NCBI RefSeq assembly: GCF_006439395.2 | Contig: NZ_CP083950.1 | Coordinates: 1,240,001 to 1,304,000, forward strand | DNA length: 64,000 nucleotides | Source: Mesorhizobium sp. B4-1-4 | Lineage (GTDB): Bacteria > Pseudomonadota > Alphaproteobacteria > Rhizobiales > Rhizobiaceae | Direction of reading: 5' to 3' | Shown: piece by piece, positions 36,443-44,098 of the stretch | How positions within the stretch are numbered: the stretch's first letter is position 1 | Layout: each line of letters starts with the position of its first letter | Notes under the pieces: generated by a model | Databases searched by the model: none | The model's input: the letters and a program-made list of their open reading frames with translations, nothing else | Told to the model about the DNA's origin: nothing | Program-made: the position numbers and the translations under genes

Positions 36443-38647
36443 TCAGGAACCGGAGCCGAATTGTTGCTCCGCATAGCCGGCATTCGCCTCCACCGCTGCT
36501 CCCGCCCGTTTGGCAAGAAAATCATCCGGTCTGCGCGATATCCGGCCATAGAAGTCCTGCAAGTCTGCCGGCAGCCCCGCGGCCTTGGCTTTGGCCGCCG
36601 CTATGATCTTTCGGCTGCCTGGCGAGCGCGAATGCAACGCCTCGATGAGTTTGCCGTGGAGAAGCCGCAATTCCGCGAAATCCGGCGACGACGCAACATT
36701 TTCATCGCCGACAACGGCATTGATTCTCGTCCTAGCGCTCTTTCCCTTGAGCTCCAGCGATCCCGCTTCGAGCAACGCCCAGCCGGGCAGCGATCTTACT
36801 GTGTCGTAGGACGCGAGGATGTCGAAACTCACCGTCTTGCACGCTGTCTCGATACGCGCTGCGATGTTCACCGCGTCGCCAACGGCCGAATAGTTGAATC
36901 GCGACTCCGCCCCCATGTTTCCGACGCAGGCGATGCCGGTATGGATTCCGATACCGATGCGAACCGTCTGCCCGGCCCCGAATCCGAATGCATCGCTTTC
37001 GTTGAGGCGGGCCATCGTCTCGCGCATGGCCAATGCCGCGCGAACGGCCTTGGCAGGATGATCGGCGACGTCGACCGGGGCATTCCAGAAGGCCATGATC
37101 GAGTCGCCGATGAACTTGTCGAGTGTGCCTTCATTGGCGGTGACATGACGGCTGAGCGCGTCGAGAAGCGTGTTCAGAAACCGCACGAGGGCGGTGGGCG
37201 GCAGTCTTTCGCTGATCTCGGTGAAGTTTCGCACATCGACGAACATCACGGTCAGCTCGCGGTCGTCTCCGCCAAGACGAAGTGCGTTGCGCGTGTGCTC
37301 GATGCGGTAGAGAAGCGATGGCGATAGATATTGGCCGAAGGCCCGCCGGATCGCGCGCCGCTCCCGGTCGGTCACCAGGAAGCGGAAAGAGGTTGTCGCG
37401 AAATGCGTGATCGTGCCCATGACGATCGGCGCAAATGGATCGAACAGCAGTCCGGCCAGCGAAAAGGCAAGCCACGATGCGACGAGCGCAAGGCCCGTGA
37501 TCGCCAGGCCGCAGGCGAGCGCAATCGCCGGGCTCACGAAAATTGTGAGAAACACCAGAAGGGTGCCCAGGATCGCGATGGACGCGATTTCCAGCCCGTT
37601 TGCCCAGTCGGGCCGCGACAGATAATGCCCGGACAGGATCTGTTCAATCATCTGCGCGTGGAGCGATACACCGGGCACGTTCTCACCGAGTGCCGTGACA
37701 CGAATATCCTGCAAGCCGGCGGCGGAAGTGCCGACAAACACGATGTTGCCCTCGATGGCGGCCCTTGTTTTGGGTGAGACGCCGGCGAGTGCGAGCAGGT
37801 CCTTCGCAGAAACATATCGTTCCGGCCTGTCGGGACTGACATAGAGCCAGAGTTCGCCGGCCGAGGTCACCGGGATAACGAAGTCGCCGATCTTGACGGA
37901 TGTCATTATGCCCTGCCGATCCGGCACGCCGGCAATCAGATAGGTGGATGCGCCCTGCGCTACCCTCATGGCTTCGAGGGCAAGATTCGGATAAAGCTGC
38001 TCGCTATCGGTCAGAAAGAGTGGAGCTGCCCTGACCACCGCGGTCGATCTGCCCGGATTGAGGCTGATATGTCCGAGGCCGGCGGCATTGGCCTCGAGCT
38101 GCGGCCGCAGCGGTGTGGCTGCCCTGATATGAGGGGGGGCCTCCATCGGGCTCTCGCCCGTAAAGGCGATGCCAGCCTTCATGTGCGGCCGATAGGTCCC
38201 TTCGTTGGAGATGCCGTAACCCAGGATAACCGGCTTGCCGGCGATCGATCGGGCGAAGATTTCATCATTGTCGGGCAGGCGATCGAGCAGGGCAGGATCG
38301 ATGCCCGGCACCTCGCGGACAACACTGCGAGGCGACAAACGATCGGGTTCGGCGAAAAGGATGTCGAACGCGATGGCTGCCGCACCAAGCTCCGTCAGTT
38401 TCTCGACCAGAGCAGCCATGCGATTCCTGGGCCACGGCCACTGCCCGAACTGCTGCAATGAGGCCTCGTCGATGTCGACCACGCGGACAGGCATCGGTTC
38501 GAAGCTGCGAGGTGCCAACCTCTGATATTGGTCGAATGTAGCTTCGCGGGCGAGTCTCAATGGCTGCGGATCGATCGCCCGGACAACGGTAAGTGCTGCC
38601 ACCAGCGCCAAGCCCAGGATGACGCCGGCCAACTGGGAGCGGGTCAT
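36443..38647 (-). CDS. adenylate cyclase with CHASE2 sensor domain
   Basis: A 734-residue membrane class III cyclase. One N-terminal membrane helix (about 5-23), an extracytoplasmic CHASE2 sensor (about 30-330), three helices (about 350-425) and a C-terminal catalytic domain. Metal-binding Asp471 (MFVDVRNFTEIS) and Asp515 (DKFIGDS) are present. Lys511 and Asp591 (SAVGDAVNIAAR) give ATP specificity; Asn594 and Arg598 are the transition-state pair, so the enzyme looks active. ATG 38647 is preferred to 38755 because it starts at the first helix. The convergent FecR gene probably encodes a functional partner. Confidence 0.93.
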   Translation of the reverse strand: MTRSQLAGVILGLALVAALTVVRAIDPQPLRLAREATFDQYQRLAPRSFEPMPVRVVDIDEASLQQFGQWPWPRNRMAALVEKLTELGAAAIAFDILFAEPDRLSPRSVVREVPGIDPALLDRLPDNDEIFARSIAGKPVILGYGISNEGTYRPHMKAGIAFTGESPMEAPPHIRAATPLRPQLEANAAGLGHISLNPGRSTAVVRAAPLFLTDSEQLYPNLALEAMRVAQGASTYLIAGVPDRQGIMTSVKIGDFVIPVTSAGELWLYVSPDRPERYVSAKDLLALAGVSPKTRAAIEGNIVFVGTSAAGLQDIRVTALGENVPGVSLHAQMIEQILSGHYLSRPDWANGLEIASIAILGTLLVFLTIFVSPAIALACGLAITGLALVASWLAFSLAGLLFDPFAPIVMGTITHFATTSFRFLVTDRERRAIRRAFGQYLSPSLLYRIEHTRNALRLGGDDRELTVMFVDVRNFTEISERLPPTALVRFLNTLLDALSRHVTANEGTLDKFIGDSIMAFWNAPVDVADHPAKAVRAALAMRETMARLNESDAFGFGAGQTVRIGIGIHTGIACVGNMGAESRFNYSAVGDAVNIAARIETACKTVSFDILASYDTVRSLPGWALLEAGSLELKGKSARTRINAVVGDENVASSPDFAELRLLHGKLIEALHSRSPGSRKIIAAAKAKAAGLPADLQDFYGRISRRPDDFLAKRAGAAVEANAGYAEQQFGSGS

Positions 38648-38919
38648 GACTGCTGCATCAATTGTTGTGCCGCGTATTCTTGCTGCATGGTCCCGCTCCG
38701 GGAATAGCTTTTCGAGCCTTGAGGCTAGGCTGCATTGTTCCCGGCTAATGCGCAATCGCCAACCTTACCGCCCAGCGGAGTAGCGCAGTTGCGGCGCTGG
38801 CTCGCCGGGGAGGCCCTTCGCTGCCGGTCCTTCGAGACGGGTACGGGCGAGCCCGGCATCGAAGCTCCAGGAACAAAGTGGTTCCGCTAATGTTGGGATG
38901 AAAATTAGCGGAGACTAAT

Positions 38920-39162
38920 ATGAAATTCTTAGCCGTTCTGGAACCCTGCGGCACATGGGCGGTATTCGACACTACAACCGACGAACCGGCCGAGTTTGCA
39001 GGTGAGTGCCTCATTGGTCTGACAAAGGCTGCCGCTATTTGGCTCGCGGCAAGAGCCAGCGACGATGAAAGAAGAAACCGTTGCCGGCATGGCTCGAGCA
39101 TCAGCGTACTGGGTAACGCTGGGTTTTTTCAGCAGCAACCGCGTGAACAGTCGTGGGGGTGA
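38920..39162 (+). CDS. small hypothetical protein
   Basis: An 80-residue frame beginning MKFLAVLEPCGTWAVFDTTT, with EFAGECLIGLTKAAA. The first half resembles small rhizobial hypothetical proteins, while the C-terminal half after about residue 45 looks unlike them and may be out of register. A weak GGAG at 38909 precedes it. It may be a remnant. Low certainty. Confidence 0.4.
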   Translation: MKFLAVLEPCGTWAVFDTTTDEPAEFAGECLIGLTKAAAIWLAARASDDERRNRCRHGSSISVLGNAGFFQQQPREQSWG

Positions 39163-39443
39163 TGAGTGACGAGGCCATGGCTGCCGTATTGGCCTCACGC
39201 GATGATGAAGTGCAGGTCCTCGGTGTATTCGACGCAGCGAACAAGAAAGAAGCCTCCCTTGAACTTCGCCGCCTTGGAGAGGCAGTTCACTTTTTAGCAA
39301 ACGCGTCGGTATTGGGCTACGACGTTCGTTCTGCGATAATCTTCCATGGAGTTGCGGGAGCGCCAAGCTTGAGAGCGAAGCAATGTGAGCAACTTTGGGC
39401 GAAACACGGCGCGCTGCTGGTAAAGTGGGACCGCAGTTCTTGA
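39162..39443 (+). CDS. small hypothetical protein
   Basis: A 93-residue protein beginning MSDEAMAAVLASRDDEVQVL with no signal peptide or membrane segment. A GGGGGTG stretch precedes ATG 39162; a GTG at 39153 is also in frame. It overlaps the previous small gene by one base, suggesting co-transcription. No domain recognised. Confidence 0.45.
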   Translation: MSDEAMAAVLASRDDEVQVLGVFDAANKKEASLELRRLGEAVHFLANASVLGYDVRSAIIFHGVAGAPSLRAKQCEQLWAKHGALLVKWDRSS

Positions 39444-39767
39444 GGGGCGGCTTGTCGGTGACGGGCTGGCCCGACTGTGTCTGCGAGTCCTGACGGCTGG
39501 CCCGGGCCCCGCCCCATCAGGCTGCTTTACGGATGACCGCCTTGAACGGATGATCCATCGAAGGCATCTGGCCGGCCGCCCCGCTCAACTTGGCCCCAGG
39601 TCACTGGAATGGGCGATTGGAACCCGCAACGGGTTCGGGGAGAGAACACGCCCACGGCCGTGTTGCCTCTCCCCAAAGCGCCCCATGTTGCCTGTGGCGT
39701 TCGCCAAACTCCGAGCCATTCGGAGCCGCTTTTGACCAGCCGGATTTCAAGCTAAGACACCAGCCAA
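39444..39767. other. non-coding gap, possible gene debris
   Basis: The minus strand reads AKLSGAAGQMPSMDHPFKAV followed by IRKAA and a stop (about 39516-39595), which looks like the C-terminus of a lost gene, but I cannot name it. Nothing else is recognisable in this 324-bp gap. Confidence 0.3.
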
Positions 39768-40310
39768 TTACGGCATTTCTTCCCGACCCCCAGAGCCATG
39801 CGAGAAGGACTGGATTTCATCCATGTCGATCTTCCCGTCACCGTTCTGGTCGATTGCAGAGAAGATTCGGCCGACAGCCTCCTGGACCTCGTTCTCGGAC
39901 AGCGATCCGTCACCATCCGTGTCCAGAAGCGCGAGTACAAGTCGCATCCCGGTGCCGCGCATCATGCGAGGACCATGATTTCCGACCATTCCATGCTCAC
40001 CGACTGGGCCGCCATTGCGGTGCCACCGCCAACCGTCTCCATGACGGGAAGCTTCCTGTTGCCGATTGTTACCTTCGTTAGAGCTCCGATCCTGTTGCAT
40101 CCTCTCCTGGACGGCTTGCTCAATCATCTGGCGAATCATTTCATGCGTCGGCCCACCCGCCTGTCCGTTCACATCCGGCAGTTGCCCGGCACCGGGCTGT
40201 TGGGTGGTCGCCGGGGTTGGTGCAGGTGTTCCGTTCGTCTGGGCGAGCGCAGGGAAGGTCGCTAACATAAAAGCGGCGGCCGCGGTGGTCGTGCAGCGTG
40301 GAAATCTCAT
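39768..40310 (-). CDS. secreted EF-hand protein
   Basis: A 180-residue exported protein. It begins with a signal peptide (MRFPRCTTTAAAAFMLATFP, cleavage after ALAQ), then a Pro/Thr/Gln-rich linker, a coiled Gln/Glu stretch (MIRQMIEQAVQERMQQDRSS) and a His/Gly-rich segment. Two C-terminal EF-hands are clear: DTDGDGSLSENE and DQNGDGKIDMDE, both with complete calcium-ligand patterns. Start ATG 40310 is preferred because GGAG lies 6 nt upstream. Calcium binding in the periplasm is likely; role unknown. Confidence 0.8.
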   Translation of the reverse strand: MRFPRCTTTAAAAFMLATFPALAQTNGTPAPTPATTQQPGAGQLPDVNGQAGGPTHEMIRQMIEQAVQERMQQDRSSNEGNNRQQEASRHGDGWRWHRNGGPVGEHGMVGNHGPRMMRGTGMRLVLALLDTDGDGSLSENEVQEAVGRIFSAIDQNGDGKIDMDEIQSFSHGSGGREEMP

Positions 40311-40808
40311 GACATGCTCCATTGGTTGGTCGTGGTCTGCCTCAAGCTGATTGGCTGGCCCCAACTTGGAGTTCATTCCGATTGTTCCTCCCTGGAGATC
40401 GGGTCACGATGAAGTTACACGAACCATGGGGGTATAGGCTTCAACATACTGTGCCGACAGCAGCCGCACATCATGGCCAGGAAGCGGGCCTCTATTCCTA
40501 CATGATCGGTTGAAGTCCGCTGGCGCCGACCCCGCAGGCGAACAAAAGCTCGGAGCGAAGCCGCCGGCCAAATCAGCGGAGGTGATGGGGATCATTTTAA
40601 TGAATCGTTGACCGCGCTGTCCTATTTTGGAACAGCGCGGTCAAACCCCAACCTGACTGCGTAGGCGGCTCCGGCAACCAGCCCGCCAGCTATGCCGGAG
40701 CCGCCGCTACCACACTTGCATAATACCAGCAATGGTTGAATCAACTGTTACTAAGTGTCCTTTCTAGTTCGCTTTCCCGGTCGTTAGACCTTGATAAAAC
40801 CGGGGATT
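40311..40808. other. non-coding gap with two perfect inverted repeats
   Basis: A 498-bp gap. It holds two stem-loops: arms GACCGCGCTGT (40610-40620) and ACAGCGCGGTC (40632-40642), and arms GGCGGCTCCGGCA (40664-40676) and TGCCGGAGCCGCC (40693-40705). Both are perfect. They may be terminators, an attenuator-like element or part of a mobile-element end. No coding frame is credible. Confidence 0.6.
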
Positions 40809-41114
40809 TCAGATCCCGTGCCCGCCCTCGATAAAGCCGGGAAAATCGATCTCGGCATCATCCCGCTCCCGGTCGGTGCATACCTCCCGCTCGTGGTCGC
40901 CACGCGCGCCGTCCGCCCAATGGGTTTGATTGTGGTAGCGGTTCGGAGCGCCTAGCGTCGGCTCCTCGGTGCCGTCGTCCCCCAGGTCGCAGTGATCGGC
41001 CTCACGATCGTCGTTGTCGCCAGACCAGCCCGCCATGTATGGCTCATGGTCTGCGCCGTCTTCCAGATCGCAATCGGCTTCCATGAGGTGGAGCGGCGCG
41101 GTGATGAGGCTCAT
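40809..41114 (-). CDS. acidic hypothetical protein of rhizobial type
   Basis: A 101-residue, strongly acidic protein (LMEADCDLEDGADHEPYMAG, then DREADHCDLGDDGTEEPTLGAPN). The blocks DLEDGxDxEP and EPxLGxxN occur in many small rhizobial hypothetical proteins I recognise, often several per genome and near mobile elements. No structure or function is known. It starts MSLITAPLHLMEAD; an internal Met at residue 11 is an alternative. Confidence 0.65.
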   Translation of the reverse strand: MSLITAPLHLMEADCDLEDGADHEPYMAGWSGDNDDREADHCDLGDDGTEEPTLGAPNRYHNQTHWADGARGDHEREVCTDRERDDAEIDFPGFIEGGHGI

Positions 41115-41222
41115 GGCGCGGTCTAGGAGGTCGTTAAGGCGCTTCTGGACTTCGCTGCGCCCATGTGCGGGGATCTACCCCAGCGGGCATTCCATAGGGC
41201 TTTAGAAGGCTGACAGGCGCGT

Positions 41223-41633
41223 TCATATGGTCGCCCCCGACAACTTCGCTTTGAATTGCGCGAAGACTTCATTGTTATCCTTCAGGCCGCGAATGTATGC
41301 CAGGATTTCAGCACGGGGAGCGCCGCCCTCGTTCATCCATACTATATGGTCAATCCATCTGCGCAGCTGCGCACGATAGGCGGCGGCCAGTTCTGGCGGC
41401 AGCGTGTCCAATAGGGCTTCGATGCGGCGTATTTTGGCCTCGGTGCTTTCTCTGGTGGGCGCGACCAGGGTCAGCGGCGCCGGCAGGGCCAAGGCCGTTG
41501 TAGCTGCTCCCATGGCTGCAACAGAGGTGAGACCGACAAGGAGCCGGCGGCGAGAAAATCGCCCGGTGATGATGTGCATTCCCTCGACAGCGGGCATAGT
41601 TTCGCCGGCCGCCGGAACATGGGTGTTCGGCAT
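41223..41633 (-). CDS. exported hypothetical protein with twin-arginine-like signal
   Basis: A 136-residue protein. Residues 26-50 (FSRRRLLVGLTSVAAMGAAT, ending ALALP) form a Tat-type signal with an SRRRLLVG motif, after a 25-residue leader. The mature part is helical (EAKIRRIEALLDTLPPELAAAYRAQLRRWIDHIV). No domain recognised. It is divergent from the XRE regulator with about 90 bp between. Confidence 0.6.
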   Translation of the reverse strand: MPNTHVPAAGETMPAVEGMHIITGRFSRRRLLVGLTSVAAMGAATTALALPAPLTLVAPTRESTEAKIRRIEALLDTLPPELAAAYRAQLRRWIDHIVWMNEGGAPRAEILAYIRGLKDNNEVFAQFKAKLSGATI

Positions 41634-41724
41634 GGTGATCTCCAGGTTGATGTTTTCGTATTACAGTGATACGAATAGATCACATTGGTACAAACGTCAA
41701 CACTTTTAGATAAAGTTGATCCGA

Positions 41725-41967
41725 ATGGATAAGCCGACAGGCCGACAAATCGCCGCTGCACGAACGCTCGTCGGCATGACACAACCGGAATTGGCAGAGC
41801 TGTCAAAGATTTCTGTGCCGACCGTCAAGCGCATGGAGGGCAGCGACGGCCAGGCTGTCGGTATGGCGAATAATGTCGAAGCAGTGTGCCGCGCCCTTGA
41901 GGCGGCTGGCGTCGAGTTCATCCCAGAGAACGGCGGCGGGGCTGGCGTGCGGCTCCGCAAGGCCTGA
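41725..41967 (+). CDS. XRE-family helix-turn-helix regulator
   Basis: An 80-residue single-domain DNA-binding protein (TGRQIAAARTLVGMTQPELAELSKISVPTVKRMEG) with a C-terminal AAGVEFIPENGGGAGVRLRKA, the form often seen in prophage and island-borne XRE proteins. ATG 41725 is preferred over the in-frame TTG 41716. It may control the divergent exported protein gene. Confidence 0.85.
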   Translation: MDKPTGRQIAAARTLVGMTQPELAELSKISVPTVKRMEGSDGQAVGMANNVEAVCRALEAAGVEFIPENGGGAGVRLRKA

Positions 41968-42029
41968 AGGCAGCTTGCGTGCAATCCTAGATTGCGCGAT
42001 GCTTGCTGGGGAAAAGGGAGGGGTGTATC

Positions 42030-42182
42030 TTGAGTAGATTCCCACTCGTTGTTGCGCTTGGTCTTTGTGCGAGCGTGACGGCCCATTCAGTCTCGGCAAT
42101 GACCACAGATGAAGCATGTGCGCAGGTCGCTGGAGCCGCACACTGCTCGGCAGAACGGCACCCCGATGCAATCAGTTCTTGA
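42030..42182 (+). CDS. candidate small secreted peptide
   Basis: A 50-codon frame from TTG 42030, with GGGAGGGG about 8 nt upstream. The first 23 residues (MSRFPLVVALGLCASVTAHS, VSA) form a plausible signal peptide with an Ala-x-Ala type cleavage site; the mature part TTDEACAQVAGAAHCSAERH has two Cys. It could be a true small exported protein or chance. No relative is recognised. Confidence 0.35.
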   Translation: MSRFPLVVALGLCASVTAHSVSAMTTDEACAQVAGAAHCSAERHPDAISS

Positions 42183-42339
42183 AGTCGCCACGATCCCAAA
42201 TTTGCATCAGGCAAGGCAGGCTTCCGGGCTATTATTATGATGGCTTACGACCAGCCTCGTTTCAACACTGACGAAAACAAACAACGGGCAATAGATGATT
42301 TCCGCGACCATGTTCAACCCGAAGGAAAACCGGCGGGCA

Positions 42340-42482
42340 GGGCAGGGATATCAAGACGGTGCAGGCGCGCATGGGGCATTCCCAGCATCGTCATGACCGC
42401 CGACACCTACGGACACCTGTTCCCCGGCACCAATGACCAGGAAGAACTGGCAGCGGCGGAAAAGTCCCTGCTTGGCACTTGA
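42340..42482 (+). pseudogene. tyrosine recombinase (integrase) C-terminal remnant, frameshifted
   Basis: Two frames together encode the C-terminal end of a phage-type integrase: DIKTVQARMGHS (42348-42383) and, after a one-base shift in TTCCCAGC, SIVMTADTYGHLFPGTNDQE to the stop at 42482. The MTADTYGHLF segment holds the catalytic Tyr. Everything upstream (catalytic Arg, Lys, His-x-x-Arg) is missing. It lies 67 bp from the 3' end of tRNA-Gln, the usual place of an integrase at its attachment site. It is a relic of a past island insertion. Confidence 0.75.
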
Positions 42483-42549
42483 CGCGACACAAACGCGACA
42501 TGGCGGCTTGTTCGGCGTGTCTAGATTTGGCTAAGTGCTTGATTTTGTT

Positions 42550-42623
42550 TGGCTGGGGAACCTGGATTCGAACCAGGACTAACGGAGTCAGAGTCCGTGG
42601 GTCTACCGTTAACCTATTCCCCA
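42550..42623 (-). tRNA. tRNA-Gln (CTG)
   Basis: Cloverleaf on the minus strand: acceptor TGGGGAA/TTCCCCA, anticodon stem ACGGA/TCCGT with loop CTCTGAC giving anticodon CTG, T arm CCTGGTTCGAATCCAGG, discriminator G and encoded CCA. It faces the integrase remnant with its 3' end, consistent with a tRNA-based attachment site. Confidence 0.95.
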
Positions 42624-42809
42624 GCAGGTGCGGTCATGAACCGCGCGGCCGAGCGGCTGAGCCGCTTGAGCGCTGCCTTGTAGCCGCCAGCGGAAAATAG
42701 TCAAGCCTGCTCTGCGGTACAAATCGGGCAATCGCACAAGTTTGCGCTGCCCTTCATCAGCCTGCCGGCAGCTTCTGCCCGTGAACAGGAGAAGCCCGCT
42801 GGCCGCGCC

Positions 42810-43742
42810 TCAGCTCTCTGTCCGGCTGAATTGCGAGCGTTCGAAGAACAGCACGATGCCTAGCCCGAGAATCAGCGGGATGATGAGATAAAACAACCGG
42901 AACACCAGCAGTGCGGCCAGCACGCCCACCGGGTCCATGTCGGAAAGCCCGGCGAGAAATACCACTTCGAACACGCCGAGCCCGCCCGGCGCGTGCGAGA
43001 GTTGGGCGACCGAAAAGGAGACGAGGAAGACGCCGAGCACGACGAAATAGCCGGGATTATGGGCTTCGGGCAGGGCAAAGAAGATGATTGCGGCGGCGGC
43101 GAGCAATTCGATCGGGCCGATCAGCAACTGCCTGGCGACGATCGGGAGCGCCGGATAGTGCAGTTGGAAGCTGGCGATCTTCAGCGGGCGCAGATGCAGC
43201 CAGCTGCCGAATATGTAGGCGGCGACGATCAGCAGCATCGCAATGCCGGCCGCTTCCGACAGGCCATGATGGGCAATGCCGGAAAACCGGTCGAGGATCT
43301 GCGGCTCGAACACCAGCACCAGGCCGGCCGTCAGGATGGTCGACAGCACGAAGGTGATCCAGCAGATTGCCACAAGCACGCCGACATCCTGTCCGGTCAG
43401 CCCTCTGGTGCCATAGGCGCGGTAGCGGATGACGGCGCCGGAGAACACCGAACCGCCGATATTGTGCGAAAGCGCGTAGGTGGTGAAGGAGCAGAGCGTC
43501 ACGAACAGCCACGACACTTTCTTGCCGATATGCAGGAGCGCGATGTGGTCGTAGCCGGCGAGCGCGGCATAGGCGATGACGGAACTGAGCGCCGCCAGGA
43601 CCCATCCACGGGTTGGAATGGCGGCAAGCCCGTCCCAGACATCGTCGATCGAGATGCCGCGCAGCTCGTGCCAGAGCAACAGCAGCGAGAAGATCACCGC
43701 GGCACTGCCGACGACCGGCCAGAAATAGCGTCTCCAGTTCAT
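42810..43742 (-). CDS. YbhN/UPF0104-family flippase-like membrane protein
   Basis: A 310-residue protein with about eight hydrophobic helices, related to the membrane domain of lysylphosphatidylglycerol synthase (MprF N-terminal region). Family marks are YDHIALLHIGKKVS, SFTTYALSHNIGGSVFSGAVIRYRAY and the C-terminal APGGLGVFEVVFLAGL. There is no cytosolic transferase domain, so it is not a full MprF. A lipid-flipping role is inferred from the family. Confidence 0.85.
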   Translation of the reverse strand: MNWRRYFWPVVGSAAVIFSLLLLWHELRGISIDDVWDGLAAIPTRGWVLAALSSVIAYAALAGYDHIALLHIGKKVSWLFVTLCSFTTYALSHNIGGSVFSGAVIRYRAYGTRGLTGQDVGVLVAICWITFVLSTILTAGLVLVFEPQILDRFSGIAHHGLSEAAGIAMLLIVAAYIFGSWLHLRPLKIASFQLHYPALPIVARQLLIGPIELLAAAAIIFFALPEAHNPGYFVVLGVFLVSFSVAQLSHAPGGLGVFEVVFLAGLSDMDPVGVLAALLVFRLFYLIIPLILGLGIVLFFERSQFSRTES

Positions 43743-44098
43743 TGCCTGACTGCCATGCGTTGCGTGTCCGCTTCCTTTTCTCTTGAAGATGGGAGGCCGG
43801 TTGCCCGGCTTCCTCCGTTCATTTCAGAAATGCCTCATTGAAGCCGGCTATTCAACCGCGAACGCTTACCGGTGCTACCCACCTGCAAGATCCGCCTGCA
43901 CCGAAGGCGGTGCTAGCGTGCCAGCAAGCGGTGAGGCATCGGATCTTCGGAGGGATCGTCTCCGACAGTCTCGCACTATCAATCCAGCCTTGCGACTACA
44001 TTACGCGCGAAGGCGGCTTGGGAGCCCAGCCGGCAAAATTCGGCGCATGGCTCTTGGTGATCGGGCGCACCGCTGTTAGTCTGGCGGCAACTTGAAAC
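43743..44098. other. divergent gap between YbhN-like gene and ppx
   Basis: A 356-bp divergent region that must hold two promoters. Overlapping short frames (43783-44095) show no recognisable protein. No palindrome or RNA gene stands out. Confidence 0.4.

Noticed and set aside
39550..40265. plus-strand frames opposite the EF-hand gene
   Set aside because: Antisense to a gene with a clear signal peptide and two EF-hands.
42237..42339. first half of the 81-codon frame before tRNA-Gln as integrase
   Set aside because: Only the part from about 42340 on resembles a recombinase; the upstream residues do not match any integrase region.
43783..44095. overlapping short frames before ppx
   Set aside because: Two frames overlap each other and both lack start signals; likely chance.
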